A stretch of DNA of 64,000 nt from Notospermus geniculatus (taxonomy: Eukaryota; Nemertea; Pilidiophora; Heteronemertea; Lineidae). Of the stretch, positions 54,673 through 64,000 are shown in pieces. Below the pieces are notes generated by a model. The model made no database searches and was not told the DNA's origin. It was given only the letters and a program-made list of their open reading frames with translations. How positions within the stretch are numbered: the stretch's first letter is position 1; each line of letters starts with the position of its first letter. The stretch covers positions 137,209-201,208 of the forward strand of contig NMRB01000976.1 of the NCBI GenBank assembly GCA_002633025.1. The letters are read 5' to 3'. The translations under genes were made by a program, and so were the position numbers.

Positions 54673-54932
54673 AAGGTCCATGGGACCTTGGTTCCGGGCG
54701 GACCTGCATTTCTTTCACACCGGTCTTACCGCCTGTTGATTAACGATACCCGTCTGGCCAAATCCTTAGCGACAACGCTGAATGTCCATCACGTGATTTC
54801 AGACACCTTAGACATCAGACTGACCAAAAATCCATGTTGGATCTGTTCACTAAATTGGTAGTCAAAATCTGTCTGGCTCATGGACTAATTGTTTCCTTCC
54901 TGACGGATTAAGCGGCAACTATCCCAACAATA

Positions 54933-55050
54933 GGGAGGTTTCGCAAGCGCCCGGTTAGGCCCTACGACAACGTTTATCTATTGTGTGAGTACACTCAAAC
55001 AGTAGATAAACGTCGTCGTATGGCCTTACCGGGCGCTTGCGAAACCTCCC
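54933..55050. mobile_element. 118-bp foldback MITE, TA-flanked
   Basis: GGGAGGTTTCGCAAGCGCCC and complement are flanked by TA (54931-54932 and 55051-55052). The arms cover nearly the whole element. Confidence 0.8.
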
Positions 55051-55344
55051 TAATAACCGTTCTTGGCCGTGTCTATTGTTGGGGAACACTGAGCTACAGA
55101 AACACTCACAGATGTTACACTTCAAAACTCAGACAAGCAGATCGAAATTGATCAAGGAATTTTTTCCTCTGTTGCGGTGTTCCTTTTTCATTAAGAACCT
55201 CAAACAAGCCTGCTGATTAGAAATTGACCAGACTGACACATGTACTAAAACCTGCTGTTGTACAAAGTTTCTGTTGTTATAGCCCAAAGGACACCGTTCC
55301 ATTCATGCATGGTCTACCTGCGCTTGACCACAGAACATGTCGCA

Positions 55345-55418
55345 GACCGCACCGGGAATCGAACCCGGATCCCCCGCATGCAAGGCAGGCGTTCTTCCAT
55401 CAGGCCAAAAGTCCGGTC
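55345..55418 (-). repeat. tRNA-Ala(TGC)-like SINE head, copy 1
   Basis: The minus strand has anticodon arm CCTGCCTTGCATGCGGG with TGC in the loop and a perfect T arm CCGGGTTCGATTCCCGG. The D and acceptor stems do not pair. The same head with shared flank occurs at 55785, so this is a repeat. Confidence 0.6.
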
Positions 55419-55438
55419 GTTAGGCTCGAGGGCCTTAA

Positions 55439-55578
55439 GCAAGGTTCATTGGCTCACGGAATTGGTCCGGTTCGTGTCCGTAAAAAATCTATCAAATGGA
55501 CTTCAGCGTTGTCGTTTCCGGTAAAATAGGGGCAAACGGACTGGAAACGGATCGGATCCGTGTGCCAATGAACCTTGC
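55439..55578. mobile_element. TTAA-flanked MITE, 140 bp
   Basis: GCAAGGTTCATTGGCTCACG and its complement (one mismatch) bound the element. TTAA flanks both ends (55435-55438, 55579-55582). The same flanking repeat without insertion is at about 55880-55905, giving an empty site. TTAA targets are typical of piggyBac and Kolobok. Confidence 0.85.
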
Positions 55579-55784
55579 TTAACACCGTCTAAATCTGCCA
55601 CATTCATTCCCATCTTATCTTCGAGATCCTTCAGTACTTCGGCCCAAGGCCCGTACCTGATCCCGTTACGACTTACGGTAGCTACCACATCTGATCAGAC
55701 TCCCTCTGTTCAGAGTGATCCATGCATTAAGGCAAGGATAGTCGAAGCCAAGATGAGAAAGGAAAGCGCTTTTGCCGACAACGC

Positions 55785-55860
55785 CAAATGTCGCAGAATC
55801 GAACCCGGATCCGGATCCCTCGCATGCAAGGCAGGCGTTCTTCCATCAGGCCAAAAGTCC
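55785..55860 (-). repeat. tRNA-Ala-like SINE head, copy 2
   Basis: It matches copy 1 from GGACTTTTGGCCTGATGGA through GGGTTCGATTC. Its GGATCC block is duplicated, and 11 bases after the B box are missing. Confidence 0.6.
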
Positions 55861-55879
55861 GGACGTTAGGCTCGAGGGC

Positions 55880-56235
55880 CTAAAACCGCCTAAATCTGCC
55901 ACATGAATTTCTTTTGATGGCGTATAGATTGAAGGAAATGCAGGCTCATGGTCACATTTCTTAATGATTACCCAACACAGGCACGCTGAAGGGTGAATAA
56001 CACTACGGCAACAAGCTGTGTCATAGTTGGTATTCATTGACAAGACCATAGTTATTCATGCTTTTGGCATGTCCTGCGGTATAGCACACAGTCATGGGGA
56101 CATGGAACCGACCTTTCCAGCGACAACTCTATTATGAACACTCCATTTACCACCCACATCCCCTATAGAAATAGGGAAAATTCGGACTTAGAAGTTTTAT
56201 CCACGCAGAAGGGACGATGTGGTAAGTGGGAGTTT
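55880..56235. other. Empty-site repeat flank and unassigned sequence
   Basis: CCTAAAACCGCCTAAATCTGC near 55878 is the uninterrupted form of the MITE flank. A lone TTAGAGTTGTC-family end (CGACAACTCTATTA) lies at 56128. Confidence 0.45.
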
Positions 56236-57253
56236 CCCGTATATATTAGAAAATTTCCTGGCTAATGGTATCAACGTCGAAAAATTCCGCTGAAAGCCGC
56301 ATTTGACAGAAGGAATTTTGTAAAGGTATGTTTTTTGCTACTTTTTTATTTGCATGATTTCATTCAAAAATTTTATATCACTGTGTTCTACTCATCGAGG
56401 CCTTTCATCCTAAAATTTCAACTATTCTGTGTAGAAATATGATTTTGAGCCCCTTTTATCAAAATATTTTTGGCCACGCGTCCAACACCTTTGACACAGG
56501 CCTCTGCACTATTGTGAGTTGTGGTGGTGAATGAAAACTGAGTGTTGTCATTTCTCTTTCACAATGAGTAAAGAAACCCAGTCTTGAGCTGCCCATACAC
56601 GATCAATATTATTGCACAATATGAGGATCACAATGGGCAATACTATTGTCAATCTTTCTTCTAATTATCATGATAGAAGCACACGACCACCCATTTGGGC
56701 CCCATATTGTGCAATAATATTGCGCCGTGTATGGGCGGCTTTGGATGAAGGTTGTGTTCGTCATGCAGGGTCAATTTTCATAACAGGCTGCGTCAATTCA
56801 TTGGATTCCTGGTAGTTCACCAATTCACAGCCTGTTGACACCCCGTCAATCCCACAAACTATTCAGTGGCCATTGAGTTTTATCTACTAGCACGACCATT
56901 GGGTTCAAGGGGCTATGTCAAAGGTGTTGCAAGCATGGGCAACAAAATTTTGATAAAAGTGCCCAAAATCACATTTCTACACAGAATATTTGAAATAACA
57001 GGATATAATATGAAAGGCCTCGATGAGTAGAACACAGTGATATAAAAATTTTGAATGAAATCGTGCAAATAAGAAAGTAGCAAAAAACATGCGGTTACAA
57101 AATCCCTTCTGTCAAATGCGGCCTTCAGCGGAATTTTTCGTTAGATAGCCAGTAAAATTTGCTACCTTATATGTCGGGACCAACTTTCTTCACCCCGTTG
57201 GTTTGGCGATATTCCAAGATAAACTGCTGTCCATTTATTTTTGACCATGAGTG
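56236..57253. mobile_element. Tc1-type foldback element, copy 2, with nested MITE
   Basis: It is collinear with 36700-37606 over most of its length and ends CATGAGTG|TA at 57253. The left end is diverged or truncated. A MITE at 56589-56741 is inserted in the spacer. Confidence 0.75.
56589..56741. mobile_element. 153-bp MITE nested in Tc1-type foldback
   Basis: GCCCATACACGATCAATATT and the complement GCGCCGTGTATGGGC bound it. The other foldback copy (37073-37090) lacks it, which confirms the insertion. Confidence 0.75.
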
Positions 57254-58159
57254 TACATGAGGCGTTACCTTTACTGATAGTTGTAAAAAGTCTTTTAATT
57301 TTCTGGGCCTATTTGGCAGATCTGAACGCCGATTATCACCGATAACACATGTACGATAGTACTGGAAACACGTTTTCGGGCACCCTCTTCATCGGTAGAC
57401 CTGCTGCCATCTGTTTAGGCTCTAAATTATGGCCTCCACACGACATAGTGTGGAACGATATTGTTATCACTCAGTCGGGAAACATTCTGCTTATTATACC
57501 CTCTTCTTTTTGTTCTTTCACCCCATGAATTGGATGGGATTCCCGTTAAACGGTTCATTTCATACTTAATCAAATATTTGTACATGGTGCTGATGAGAGA
57601 AAAATTCAAAATCTGAACATAAATGATGACTTTGAAGCGATTTTTGGTGAAATTCCGCACGTTTCGTCTGAGAGTCGCACACACTCCCCCGTCTCATTGA
57701 AGCTCAAATAGGCCCGGAATCTGAATTTCAATCTGAATCTGAATTAAATCTCCAAGGGGGACCAGGTTTTACTAGAAAGTGACCACGCCATTATGAGTCC
57801 AATAATCTTTATTACAGGGTATGGTATTTCATTCAAAAAATGGAATGCGGGCACTGGCCCTGTTGTGGCCTGACACATGCCTATTTTAAGTTCAAAAAGT
57901 GTCATGAATCAGTGAACCTTTTATCTGTGGATGCTTGTCATTATGGTGGTCAGCCGCACAATTACTGTGGTCATCTCTCCTGGTTTCGGGCATGCCACCT
58001 AACCACAAATAAAATAGGGCTACCACAGTATTTACCTAACAGGGTAGTTGTCATTCATTGCATCCTCCAAATGTAGGCTTGGTAAAAGTTTCAAAAGGAC
58101 GCTCGGTCTCTTTGAATGGCCATCAGGCCTATTTATGACAAATCCTACCCTGACCTACT
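57254..58159. other. Intergenic, no gene supported
   Basis: The frames have no recognised similarity. An ATTACAGGGTATGG motif lies near 57815. Confidence 0.4.
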
Positions 58160-58253
58160 TGTAGGTTATTGCTGGGTTTGAAATGGACATCATACAACCT
58201 GGTCTCCAGACCAAAATTGGGCTTCTCATGTTGCGCTTTTTTTGGGCCACCTG
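58160..58253 (-). mobile_element. Solo mariner-type end
   Basis: The minus strand starts TA|CAGGTGGCCCAAAAAAAGC, like the ends at 20355. No partner end was found. The inner limit is approximate. Confidence 0.5.
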
Positions 58254-60114
58254 TAGTTTGCCTGACTGCCCAGAGGTGCCCCTCCACAACCAAATCTGTC
58301 GCATGTCGCTCAGAAGGTGAGCCGCAATGAACTAAGATTTCATAACAGACCGACAACATAGAAAGTGACCAACATGTAGGCCCGGTGTCACCAGTCATAC
58401 TTGAGGTCGACTTTGTTCTCAAGCGAACCTCGAAGTCGTTCTCAACCGCAAATTGAAATGGCAAATCATATTACTTCGTTGAGGTCAACCTCAAACTTAA
58501 CTTTGAACATAGCTGATGCAACCAGCTGTGAAAGAAATCCAAGTCCCGTCCTATTGTTCAGCATGGGATTAGAATTTACTGTCTCTTCATCCCTAAACCA
58601 CCGGTTCCGCGTATGCAAACCAAACCCATTCATAATAGGGTTTTTTTTCACAGTGGACACTGCTCTATTCATTGGGAATGCTGATCCTTTGTATTGCGAT
58701 ATTTTGACAATAGGGAATGCTCACAGTGAAAAAAGCCTAATGGTATGCACAGGATCATTGTATACCAATAACCAATAGCGCGTGGTCGTCTACTTGGGCA
58801 GTAGGCGCACTTGTACGCATGAGTCTGTTGTTTATGATCATGACAATGGGCGGGGCAGAGCCCAGTTATTCGCTCAGTCAATGGGAACGGGAAATACTGG
58901 AAATGTGCTGACCATGGCATGCGGTATGCAGGGCAACACCTATAGGTGTCTCTCACGGGTTCAGGAACCAACACAGAAGACGATATCTTCAAGTTAGCAC
59001 CACTCGTAATATTTCTGCTAACCACCGGCCTGTCGGCTACAGGATACAACAAGGGGAAAACTGAAACAACAAATAACACACATAAGGTATACTAAAACAT
59101 AAAGGTATACTAAAACATAAGTGCGCGTAAATGAGTTAACTAAGGACTAAAAGTACCAACGACCAACTTGCCCAAACACCATGATACACCCACTCACTTT
59201 CCATAAAATATAGCCCACCGGTATGCTTCCTTTACCACTTACTTGTACTCACACTGACTTATTTTACTTACTTACTACACTGACTTACTTTTATACTCAC
59301 TGATTTACACTTACATGTACACTTACTATTACAGAAGTTGTACATAAATTATACCAGTTCCTTTTAACTCAATGTTTGGCACTCATTGGCATTAGGCGAA
59401 AACTAAAATTGTGTACAAACAGAAAATACAAGAAATACAAAAAACTTACTCCGCAGCCTCTACTCTTCAAACATAGGGCATTCCCTGACATTCACTCCTC
59501 ACACCACAACATGACCAACACATACTGCCAAAAACTCTCCCCACCCAAGCATAAAACTGAGTCCTCTTACACAACTCTCCCTAAATTCCTCACGCCTAAT
59601 CTCACACACACAATAAACATTCCCAACACTATACAAGGTGATCAGAAATAAAGGGCACTAGGGAGGTTTAGGGTGGTTTGTGACAGTGTCACCGCCTGAA
59701 TTTAATGAATCCGAAAAGACAGATGGTTCGAGAGACCATGACCATTCGGATATAACCTTATAATAGCGGGCTATTGTTTGGCGGACTTGCATTCCTAGGA
59801 CGCCGATTCCTGTCACACCTCCTTGTTCTCAACCTGCCAAGCTAAGAGCGACATGCGACTGATTTGGAGGTGGAGGGTCACAGCCTAATGGCCCATACAC
59901 ACGATACAACATCCATGTTGGTCCAACTTTTTCGTCAAACATGTTTGATAAAATTTGGCCCCTGCCACACACGGTCAACCGTTTTCATCAAACATTCTTG
60001 CAAAAATGGCTTCCAGGTATACAGGATGATGTCATAAAACTCAGTCCCCACTGACAATAATAGAAAGGCTACTAAAAACTAGCGGTGAATGTACTGGGCA
60101 TGACAGGGTCAATC
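58254..60114. other. Intergenic, possible weak mariner left end
   Basis: TA|CAAGGTGATCAGAAATAAAG at 59632 may pair with the end at 60623, but similarity is weak. The long frames at 58401-59079 show no family I recognise. Confidence 0.35.
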
Positions 60115-60120
60115 GAGAAG

Positions 60121-60286
60121 GGTTCGAAGGTTCATTAGTTAGAAGGTCCACTAGTCCGAAGGTTCAGTAGTCCGAAACTTAAGGTTCACTAGTCCGAAGG
60201 TTCACTAGACCGAAGGCCCACTAGTTCGAAGGTTCAGTAGTCCGAAGGTCCACTAAATCGAAGTTCCACTAGTCCGAAGGTTGACT
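60121..60286. repeat. Tandem GGTTCACTAGTCCGAA repeat
   Basis: About eleven degenerate 16-bp units. Unit variants include CCACTAGTCCGAAGG and CAGTAGTCCGAAGG. Confidence 0.8.
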
Positions 60287-60828
60287 AGTCCATTGGATGG
60301 GTTCGGCAGCGGATGTGCTGTGAGCTAAAAGTGGATTAGGGTGGGATGTGGCGACTGGATGGGTCAGAATTAAGTGGGAAAGTACTAAGTGGATCATTAT
60401 TAATATCAGCGCCTACTCCCTTGAGTAACTGTGGACATCCACTTTGCGTAGTGTCGGAGATGTTTTCTAAAACTGTATATATCTTTCTGATATCCCTATC
60501 GGTTAAAGCAGACGGACCACCGATTGACCTATACTATTTGGAGCCGACGTTACAGTGGTACACCTCTTGGGTTGATCGTACTGACCCCTTTTCACAGGAT
60601 TAGGTTTTTTCTGGGACACCCTGTATATAAATGAAACACAATTTTTTTAACATCCGACATTGCAAGGATGGCTTGCCATAGTCGGCTACTTTGGAAATGA
60701 TATGGGAAGTTCAGTCGCTGCTTGTTCTTTGCCCTTGCAAGTCGACCTTTAACCACGTTAACACCGTGGATAATCGCCAGCGCATTAGCCGAGTTTCTCA
60801 GGTGGCAGCACTGTGATCCGAGTCAAAC
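60287..60828. other. Solo mariner-type right end and unassigned sequence
   Basis: CTGGGACACCCTG|TA ends at 60623. The 85-codon frame before it is probably inside the element. The rest is unassigned. Confidence 0.4.
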
Positions 60829-61128
60829 ATAAAAAAAGTTAAAGTTAAAGTTTGGGTTTATAGTCTGATATCAACAACGGTAGAGGTTCTCATCCGACTT
60901 TACACTTTAACCCCAGTCTGTGCTGAAACCTTTCAGTAGAACTCAGATGAGCTGCCCATTCAGCGCCACAATCGAGCATTTCCGACCGGTACCCATTTAT
61001 ACACCTGGGTGGAGAGAGGCCAGTGAGGCAAAGAGACTTGCCCAAAAGTCTCACGCCCAGTGGGATTCGAAGCCGGGATCCTCTGACCGCTAGTCGGAGA
61101 CCCGAACCACTACATCACCAGGCTCCTC
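60829..61128 (-). mobile_element. tRNA-derived SINE, nearly complete
   Basis: The minus strand starts GGAGCCTGGTGATGTAGTGG (A-box region), with B box GGCTTCGAATCCC. The body has CACCCAGGTGTATAAATGGG, a motif recalled from several deuterostome SINEs. It ends in (AACTTT)n and poly-T. No clear target duplication was found. Confidence 0.7.
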
Positions 61129-61188
61129 CATGGCGGCTGTGTCACATATTGATGTGTGTGTTGCCGACTAAAACGCGAAATATGGAGG

Positions 61189-61585
61189 GTCATATTCATA
61201 AAGGGTGTTTAGCCTGATCAGCGTACAAATTCTGCATTACACAGGTTAAAGGCCTAGAAAACTATTGTCTGATGTCTGTATGGTGCTTCACCAGAGGGGT
61301 TTACCCGCAGGATAATCACACGCGTACAACTTTCCTGCGTCTAAGCCCAAGAGCACAAAGGAAAAGTTAAACGATCAGGCAGGCTTGTCTAGAATTTGTC
61401 CAACACTTTCTTTTGTCCTCGCACACTGAGACGCAGGAAAGTTAGACGCGTGTGATCATCTTGTGGGTAAATGCCAGAGATCAGGCAGCATACAGAAAGC
61501 AGAACAATAGTTTTCTAGGCCTTTAACCTGTGTAATGCAGAATTTGTACGCTGATTAGGCTAAACACCCTTTATGAATATGGCCC
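61189..61585. mobile_element. CATAAA-type foldback, about 397 bp
   Basis: GGTCATATTCATAAAGGGTG and its complement form arms of about 80 bp. It ends at the single N at 61586, where the next element begins without its own terminus. Confidence 0.75.
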
Positions 61586-61586
61586 N

Positions 61587-62141
61587 AGTTGTCATCTCTA
61601 AAATATCTCCTAGAACCCAAACCCATGAATATTTTTGGCTCAGATTTTGTAAGCTGCTAGATGTAGACATACTCATAATGTTTATGTAATGTTTGTATGA
61701 TGGTGTCTTGTTATGAAGGAACAGTGACACCAAAAGTAAAAGGGTCCGAAGTGCAGGTGTCAGAGCTTTCCAGGAAATTCCACAAGATATGGTGATCCGT
61801 TCAGTCACCAGAATGCGAAGAAGAGCTGAAATTTCTGTTAGAAACAATGGTGGCCATGTGGAAGGTAGATTCCAGTAACCCTGGCTAATTCTGTATGCAA
61901 CAAATGATAAATAAACTTTTCATTGCTTTCTGATTAGGTAAATCTCTGAGATTTTTGCATTTTGCACCTGCTCAGTCCGAGGCCTCTTATTCATCCACGC
62001 ATGAAGCGGTCAGAGCCAAGATTTCGTCAGCACCTCCATTCATCGTGACCTATCTACATACCAAATCTGAGCAAAAAATATTCATGGGTTTGGGTTCTAG
62101 GAGATATTTTAGAGATGACAACTTTTTTTTGAAACACCCTG
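61587..62141 (+). mobile_element. Mariner-like element, left end missing
   Basis: AGTTGTCATCTCTAAAATAT at the left is inverted at the right over about 60 bp. Only the right terminus GAAACACCCTG|TA is complete. It contains the transposase remnant at 61738-61878. Confidence 0.75.
61738..61878 (+). pseudogene. Mariner/Tc1-type transposase C-terminal remnant
   Basis: KRVRSAGVRAFQEIPQDM is followed by VIRSVTRMRRRAEISV, RNNGGHVEGRFQ and a TAA stop. It matches the conserved C-terminus of mariner/IS630 transposases (IPxxxI..SMxxRAxxCixxNGGHxE). The catalytic part is absent, so it is inactive. Confidence 0.75.
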
Positions 62142-62555
62142 TAGTACCTGCCACATCGTTTTTCTCGAAACATGTTTGCAGTCCTAAGGTTTCTAATTTT
62201 TGTGCCACACATTCTTTGTCATGATTAATTCTCACCCTTGGATCCACACTATCAGATTCTACCACATAGGCCTACATTACACAAAGTTTCTGAGCTTCAA
62301 CTCCTTTTCCGACATTTCTTTCCTAACATCCTGAACCAACTTTTCGTTCTCCTATCAATTTGAGACTTGACACGATCGTCTATTTCTTTTAGTTTGACCT
62401 TAAAGGCAGAGTCGATAGCTTTATCAACCTCAACTTTAATTTAAAACATTCCGGCGTCCGCCATCCGCGTTTGTCACTCGACCGGAAGAGACAGTGATAG
62501 CTGTAATAACTGTAACGCTTATGATACCCCTGCAAGGACTATAAAAGCTGACTTT
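62142..62555. other. Upstream of the last exon, no gene
   Basis: Frames without similarity. A pyrimidine-poor but plausible acceptor TTTATGTTACAG precedes 62565. Confidence 0.4.
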
Positions 62556-62564
62556 ATGTTACAG

Positions 62565-63185
62565 ATTAGTCATCTTCTGGCCATTTTGGATACCGCTGTC
62601 GCCTTTGGTTGTCTGGTAGCTGTGATCCACTACGCCCGTAAAGAATCCTGCCGTTGCTGCCGGCCTATATCCGAAGCGAGTGTGGCGTATCAGAACAGAG
62701 CAGTGCAGTACGTTGCTCCCCCCGGGTTCCCACAGCCGGGACAGCCATCACCTATGCAATACATGCCAGCAACACAGTATATGCCTTCACAACAGAACAT
62801 GCCCCCGCAGCCGCAGTACTCAGCGCCACAGCAACCGCTGAACATGCCCCCACAGCAGCAGAATATGCCCTTTCCACAACAGCAGTTCGTGTCCCCACCA
62901 CCGCAGGACTCAGCTACGCAGCAACTGAACATGTCCCAACAGCAGCAGGGTATGCCCTTCCAGCAACAGTACCCAGTTTCACAGCAGCAATTCGTGTACC
63001 AACAGCAGCCTTACTACGGGCCGCAACCACAATCGCAGCAAATGTACCCCCAGTTGTATCATCATCCACAACCAGAACAGAGCAACGCCGAAAAGAAAAG
63101 GAAGCGAAGTCGGGAAATAGCTAAGGACGGTGTGGCATTAAGCATTGCGAAGGGATTCATGAAGAAGACTTCCTCTGACGATTAA
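62565..63185 (+). CDS. Membrane-segment and P/Q/M-rich tail exon (MS4A-like?)
   Basis: The exon opens at ATT after TTACAG. The ATG at 62556 is in frame and is an alternative start. It encodes the helix ISHLLAILDTAVAFGCLVAV, then IHYARKESCRCC, a Cys cluster fit for palmitoylation. A tail of about 130 residues follows, made of Q/P/M/Y repeats (NMPPQQQNMPFPQQ and similar). The end is basic (EKKRKRSRE, KGFMKK) before TAA at 63185. This fits the last exon of a tetraspan protein, with its fourth helix and cytosolic tail. It could belong with the P/Q-rich exon at 44544 on the same strand, but no middle exons were found. Confidence 0.6.
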   Translation: MSHLLAILDTAVAFGCLVAVIHYARKESCRCCRPISEASVAYQNRAVQYVAPPGFPQPGQPSPMQYMPATQYMPSQQNMPPQPQYSAPQQPLNMPPQQQNMPFPQQQFVSPPPQDSATQQLNMSQQQQGMPFQQQYPVSQQQFVYQQQPYYGPQPQSQQMYPQLYHHPQPEQSNAEKKRKRSREIAKDGVALSIAKGFMKKTSSDD

Positions 63186-64000
63186 GAAGACAACAAAAAC
63201 AACTGATGAAATTTGTGTAGGTAAAGAGAGGGACGCTTAACAAATTAGTTATTGAGGTGAGCAAATCGACGGCTTCGAGGAAAATGACCGCCACTGGAGA
63301 TATTTTTAAAATGTCGAAATATTGTCTACCACAAAAGCCCAAAATTTTGTTCATTTTTATATGGTTGAGTATGTTACCTATGAACTATAGCATGCAGTGG
63401 TAGATACGTATTGCAATGCTTGGCAAGGTATTTTCAGGCAAAAGGGGGCTTTTTCACTTTGAATTCAAAGTGAAACAGCCCCTTTCGACAATTTAAAAAT
63501 GTCTCCAGCCAAAAGCCACTCAGCTGCCGGTTTGTTATGGCTTTTTGGAGTGGCGGCCATTTTTGTCGAAACCGTCTATTAGCCCTGGCCATTTCATCTT
63601 AATCATCTTAATGTTTATTGTTTACACGAAGATATAAAATCTCTCGAAAAGCATACTTTTTAACGTGCAGGAATGCAGGATCTCCGCTTGATTACGACAG
63701 GATCTGCGTCCTCCTGGAATCTAAGTCTGGTTTTATTTTTTTAATGAGAGAATAGTGATGTGATGTCATGACGTGTTTTGGTCGCTTCGGCGATAGCGCC
63801 GCCTTGCGTCATGCTGGTGCCTATCTCGGATAAACAGAGCTGCACACCACAGAATGTTAAAATGTTACTAATGAATTGCAGCACCAAAAAAACAACTTTG
63901 CCACAGCTGAAATGCATAATAACTGTTTTCAAGAATAATATCACCCTAAATATTTTTTTCTTTCGTTGAAATTGAATTGTCCTATAGAATGCGTAATTAT
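63186..64000. other. 3' flank of last exon, with a 46-bp hairpin
   Basis: AAAGGGGGCTTTTTCACTTT at 63441 pairs with 63464-63486 around GAATTC. No canonical AATAAA was recognised close to the stop. No further gene was seen. Confidence 0.5.

Noticed and set aside
55345-55418. Functional tRNA-Ala
   Set aside because: Anticodon and T arms are good, but the D and acceptor arms fail and the unit is repeated with the same flank.
58401-59079. Frames of 125 and 136 codons on opposite strands
   Set aside because: No recognised similarity and no convincing splice borders.
60121-60286. CRISPR-like array
   Set aside because: Degenerate head-to-tail tandem units without unique spacers, in animal DNA.
62654-63124. 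156-codon Ala/Thr-rich plus-strand frame
   Set aside because: It is a shadow of the P/Q/M-rich exon in another phase.

Overview
This window is animal nuclear DNA. Interrupted coding exons with GT/AG junctions, a LINE with endonuclease and reverse transcriptase, an LTR element, tRNA-derived SINEs and many MITEs and foldbacks all point that way. There are no bacterial operons. Frequent TACATGTA and GTAGGCCTAC words, tRNA-SINEs and gene families of lancelet, acorn-worm or echinoderm type suggest a marine invertebrate deuterostome. The species cannot be fixed from sequence alone. Runs of N at 18747-18796, 41374-41426 and 54238-54325, and single N at 40 and 61586, show a draft assembly.

Left third (1-22 kb). 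A multi-exon gene on the minus strand starts with a signal-peptide exon at 21740 and can be followed through seven exons to 9810. All six junctions keep frame, giving 472 codons. It looks like the extracellular ligand-binding part of a receptor with an ANF-receptor / type-1 periplasmic-binding fold, perhaps a membrane guanylyl cyclase. The membrane and intracellular exons were not found. Its introns are packed with transposons. One foldback element ends only 14 bp from the exon 2 splice acceptor.

Middle (22-46 kb). A GPCR-like ORF at 27920 has TM1 joined almost directly to TM7. A 2.28-kb LTR element at 33821-36103 has two 392-bp LTRs, a PBS and a PPT, but carries only one ORF, a chromodomain protein with no gag or pol. 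A PAN/apple-type exon lies at 38639-38962. A proline/glutamine-rich exon at 44544 reads into a possible first membrane segment.

Right third (46-64 kb). A nearly complete CR1/Jockey-like LINE on the minus strand has ORF1 and ORF2. ORF2 is split by a 276-bp MITE. The LINE and an 804-bp nearly perfect palindrome both lie inside the arms of a larger terminal-inverted-repeat element (46626-53588). Further right are tRNA-like and SINE sequences, a TTAA-flanked MITE with its empty site 420 bp away, a second Tc1-type foldback, a decayed mariner element with the end of its transposase, and a final exon at 62565-63185 with one membrane segment and a P/Q/M-rich tail.

Most of the window is transposon-derived. 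The host genes visible are partial: receptor ectodomain exons, a broken GPCR, a PAN exon and two exons of possible tetraspan (MS4A-like) genes. Most open frames of 60-100 codons are chance frames in repeats and are left out.
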